Below are positions 63,011 through 64,000 of a stretch of 64,000 nucleotides of DNA, piece by piece. A program made the translations under genes and the position numbers. How positions within the stretch are numbered: position 1 is the stretch's first letter; each line of letters opens with the position of its first letter. Origin of the DNA: Oidiodendron maius Zn (taxonomy: Eukaryota > Ascomycota > Leotiomycetes > Myxotrichaceae); the NCBI GenBank assembly GCA_000827325.1, contig KN832879.1, positions 620,001 to 684,000 on the forward strand, given 5' to 3'. The notes beneath the pieces were generated by a model that ran no database searches, was not told the DNA's origin, and saw nothing but the letters and a program-made list of their open reading frames with translations.

Positions 63011-64000
63011 TTATCGACGGGATTCATCTACTCGTCGATGGTGGTAAGCTTCATCCTGCATCCGTCGCTCCCTTTCGTAACTGCTCTCATACCGATCTTG
63101 ACTAGAGTGCTGGGTTGGATATTGTGGGTTGAGAGGAGTCACTTGATGCTGTGGCGCGTGGGTGTACCCCTGGGCTTGAGGAGCTTGAGGTGATGATGCC
63201 GCTGGAGGATATCGCCCATCGAAGCTGTTTCGTCTTGATCGATGTGGAGGATGCTGTGCGGAATACTGAGGTGGCGGTGAGGCCATGTGCGAAGTACCGC
63301 CAAATGCGATTTGACGATGTGAAGACTGCTGTTGGCTTTGTGAGTGGTAGGTTGGACCAAGTGACGGAGATCCAGCTGTGGCAGACTGAGGCTGCATCTG
63401 ATATGACTGTCTAGAGTAGTAGTCACGATCCGACTGCTGGGCGTGGTCTAGAGGCGAAGTGGCTTGTGGTCTGGAGCTCTGTTGGCTAGGTGGGGGAGTT
63501 GCAGAATACGCAGATTCCTGTATTCTCATCGACGACTGTGAAGGAGTTGAGCCAAGTGAATAGGCCCCTGTTGTGCCATGATGATGATCATTAAGAACGG
63601 GCTCTCGACGAGGAGGTTGTGAAACCAGGGATTGTCGAGAGGGCTGAGAATATGTCGGCTGTTGTTGAGGCATCGTTGACTGAGCCGCGTAGGATCTGCT
63701 CTCGAAGTTATTGGGAGTATAGCTTCGAGCAGGGCCCGAAGAAGACGATGGTTGGTTTGTGCCATAAGAAGAAGGCTGGTTGTAAGAGTGCTGGGACTGA
63801 GGTGCTTGGTGTTGAGCAGTCATGTGGGAAGGCATTTGCTGTGAGGTTGGCGCATGCGGCTGGGTCGTACTGGGAGGAGGATGACTCGTATAGCGAGATG
63901 ATTGAAGAGCATGTTGTGGAGGTGGAGTTTGGGATTGCTGCAAAGTCGTTGAAGAGACATCGCTAACTCGTTTGGGGGGAGGCGCACGGTCTGTCGGCTC
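63011..64000 (-). CDS. Gln/Pro/Ser-rich protein, C-terminal part (runs off the right edge)
   Basis: A single open frame stays open to the end of the window, so at least 329 residues of the C-terminus are present and the start is missing. It is low-complexity: Gln 15-20 percent by eye, with Pro, Ser, His and Tyr (QQSQTPPPQHALQS, QQQSSHRQIAFGG). It ends in a charged, Arg-rich tail (ERERRMQDEAYHHRRVDESR). Upstream of the Gln-rich part is TDRAPPPKRVSDV. Such prion-like stretches are common in fungal transcription regulators and RNA-binding proteins. No domain within the window allows assignment. Confidence 0.75.
   Translation of the reverse strand, partial: EPTDRAPPPKRVSDVSSTTLQQSQTPPPQHALQSSRYTSHPPPSTTQPHAPTSQQMPSHMTAQHQAPQSQHSYNQPSSYGTNQPSSSSGPARSYTPNNFESRSYAAQSTMPQQQPTYSQPSRQSLVSQPPRREPVLNDHHHGTTGAYSLGSTPSQSSMRIQESAYSATPPPSQQSSRPQATSPLDHAQQSDRDYYSRQSYQMQPQSATAGSPSLGPTYHSQSQQQSSHRQIAFGGTSHMASPPPQYSAQHPPHRSRRNSFDGRYPPAASSPQAPQAQGYTHAPQHQVTPLNPQYPTQHSSQDRYESSYERERRMQDEAYHHRRVDESRR

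Overview
The window is nuclear DNA of a filamentous ascomycete (Pezizomycotina). The evidence is dense single-copy eukaryotic genes on both strands, short introns of about 44-133 bp with CTAAC/CTAAT/CTGAC branch sites and CAG/TAG acceptors, a Zn2Cys6 regulator, an HDA1-type deacetylase with a C-terminal Arb2-like region, SLY41, RIB7 and COX5. A leotiomycete is plausible from the gene style but is only a guess. Exon-intron structures below were derived by hand by joining reading frames across GT..AG boundaries. Where frame and family conservation both agree, I consider them reliable.

Layout. 0-6.2 kb: C-terminal end of UFD1 (+), RVB2 (-), and a long coiled-coil protein with an Arg/Ser-rich head and six 21-residue repeats (+). 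7.6-14.5 kb: RS-rich protein (-), SF3B2/CUS1 splicing factor (-), SLY41-like transporter (+). 14.9-24.4 kb: F-box/LRR protein (-), SUZ12-like Polycomb protein with a C-terminal PHD finger (+), ELL-binding (Ebp1/AFF-like) candidate (+). 25-27.5 kb: RIB7 (+) and a quinone-oxidoreductase-like dehydrogenase (-). 27.5-29.7 kb: gene-free. 29.7-41.4 kb: an energy block with ATP synthase beta (-), glycogen branching enzyme (-), mitochondrial ClpX (+), COX5 (-), GAPDH (+). 42.7-46.7 kb: HDA1 deacetylase (+) and an F-box protein (-). 48.7-52 kb: BRX1 (-) and a Rab11/YPT31 GTPase (-). 52.4-59.3 kb: a 1,687-residue chromodomain plus five-CCCH-finger protein (+) and ORC5 (-). 60.8-64 kb: Zn2Cys6 regulator (+), a small two-exon zinc-binding protein (-), and a Gln/Pro/Ser-rich protein running off the end (-).

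Themes. Chromatin and transcription genes recur (RVB2, SUZ12-PHD, Ebp1-like, HDA1, chromodomain-CCCH, ORC5), and mitochondrial and carbon-metabolism genes cluster in the middle. The strongest candidates for something little described are the chromodomain-CCCH protein, which looks like a Chp1-type heterochromatin effector, and the SUZ12-PHD fusion, whose PHD finger appears only after a 50-bp intron is removed. I see no intact transposon, rRNA, tRNA or CRISPR array.
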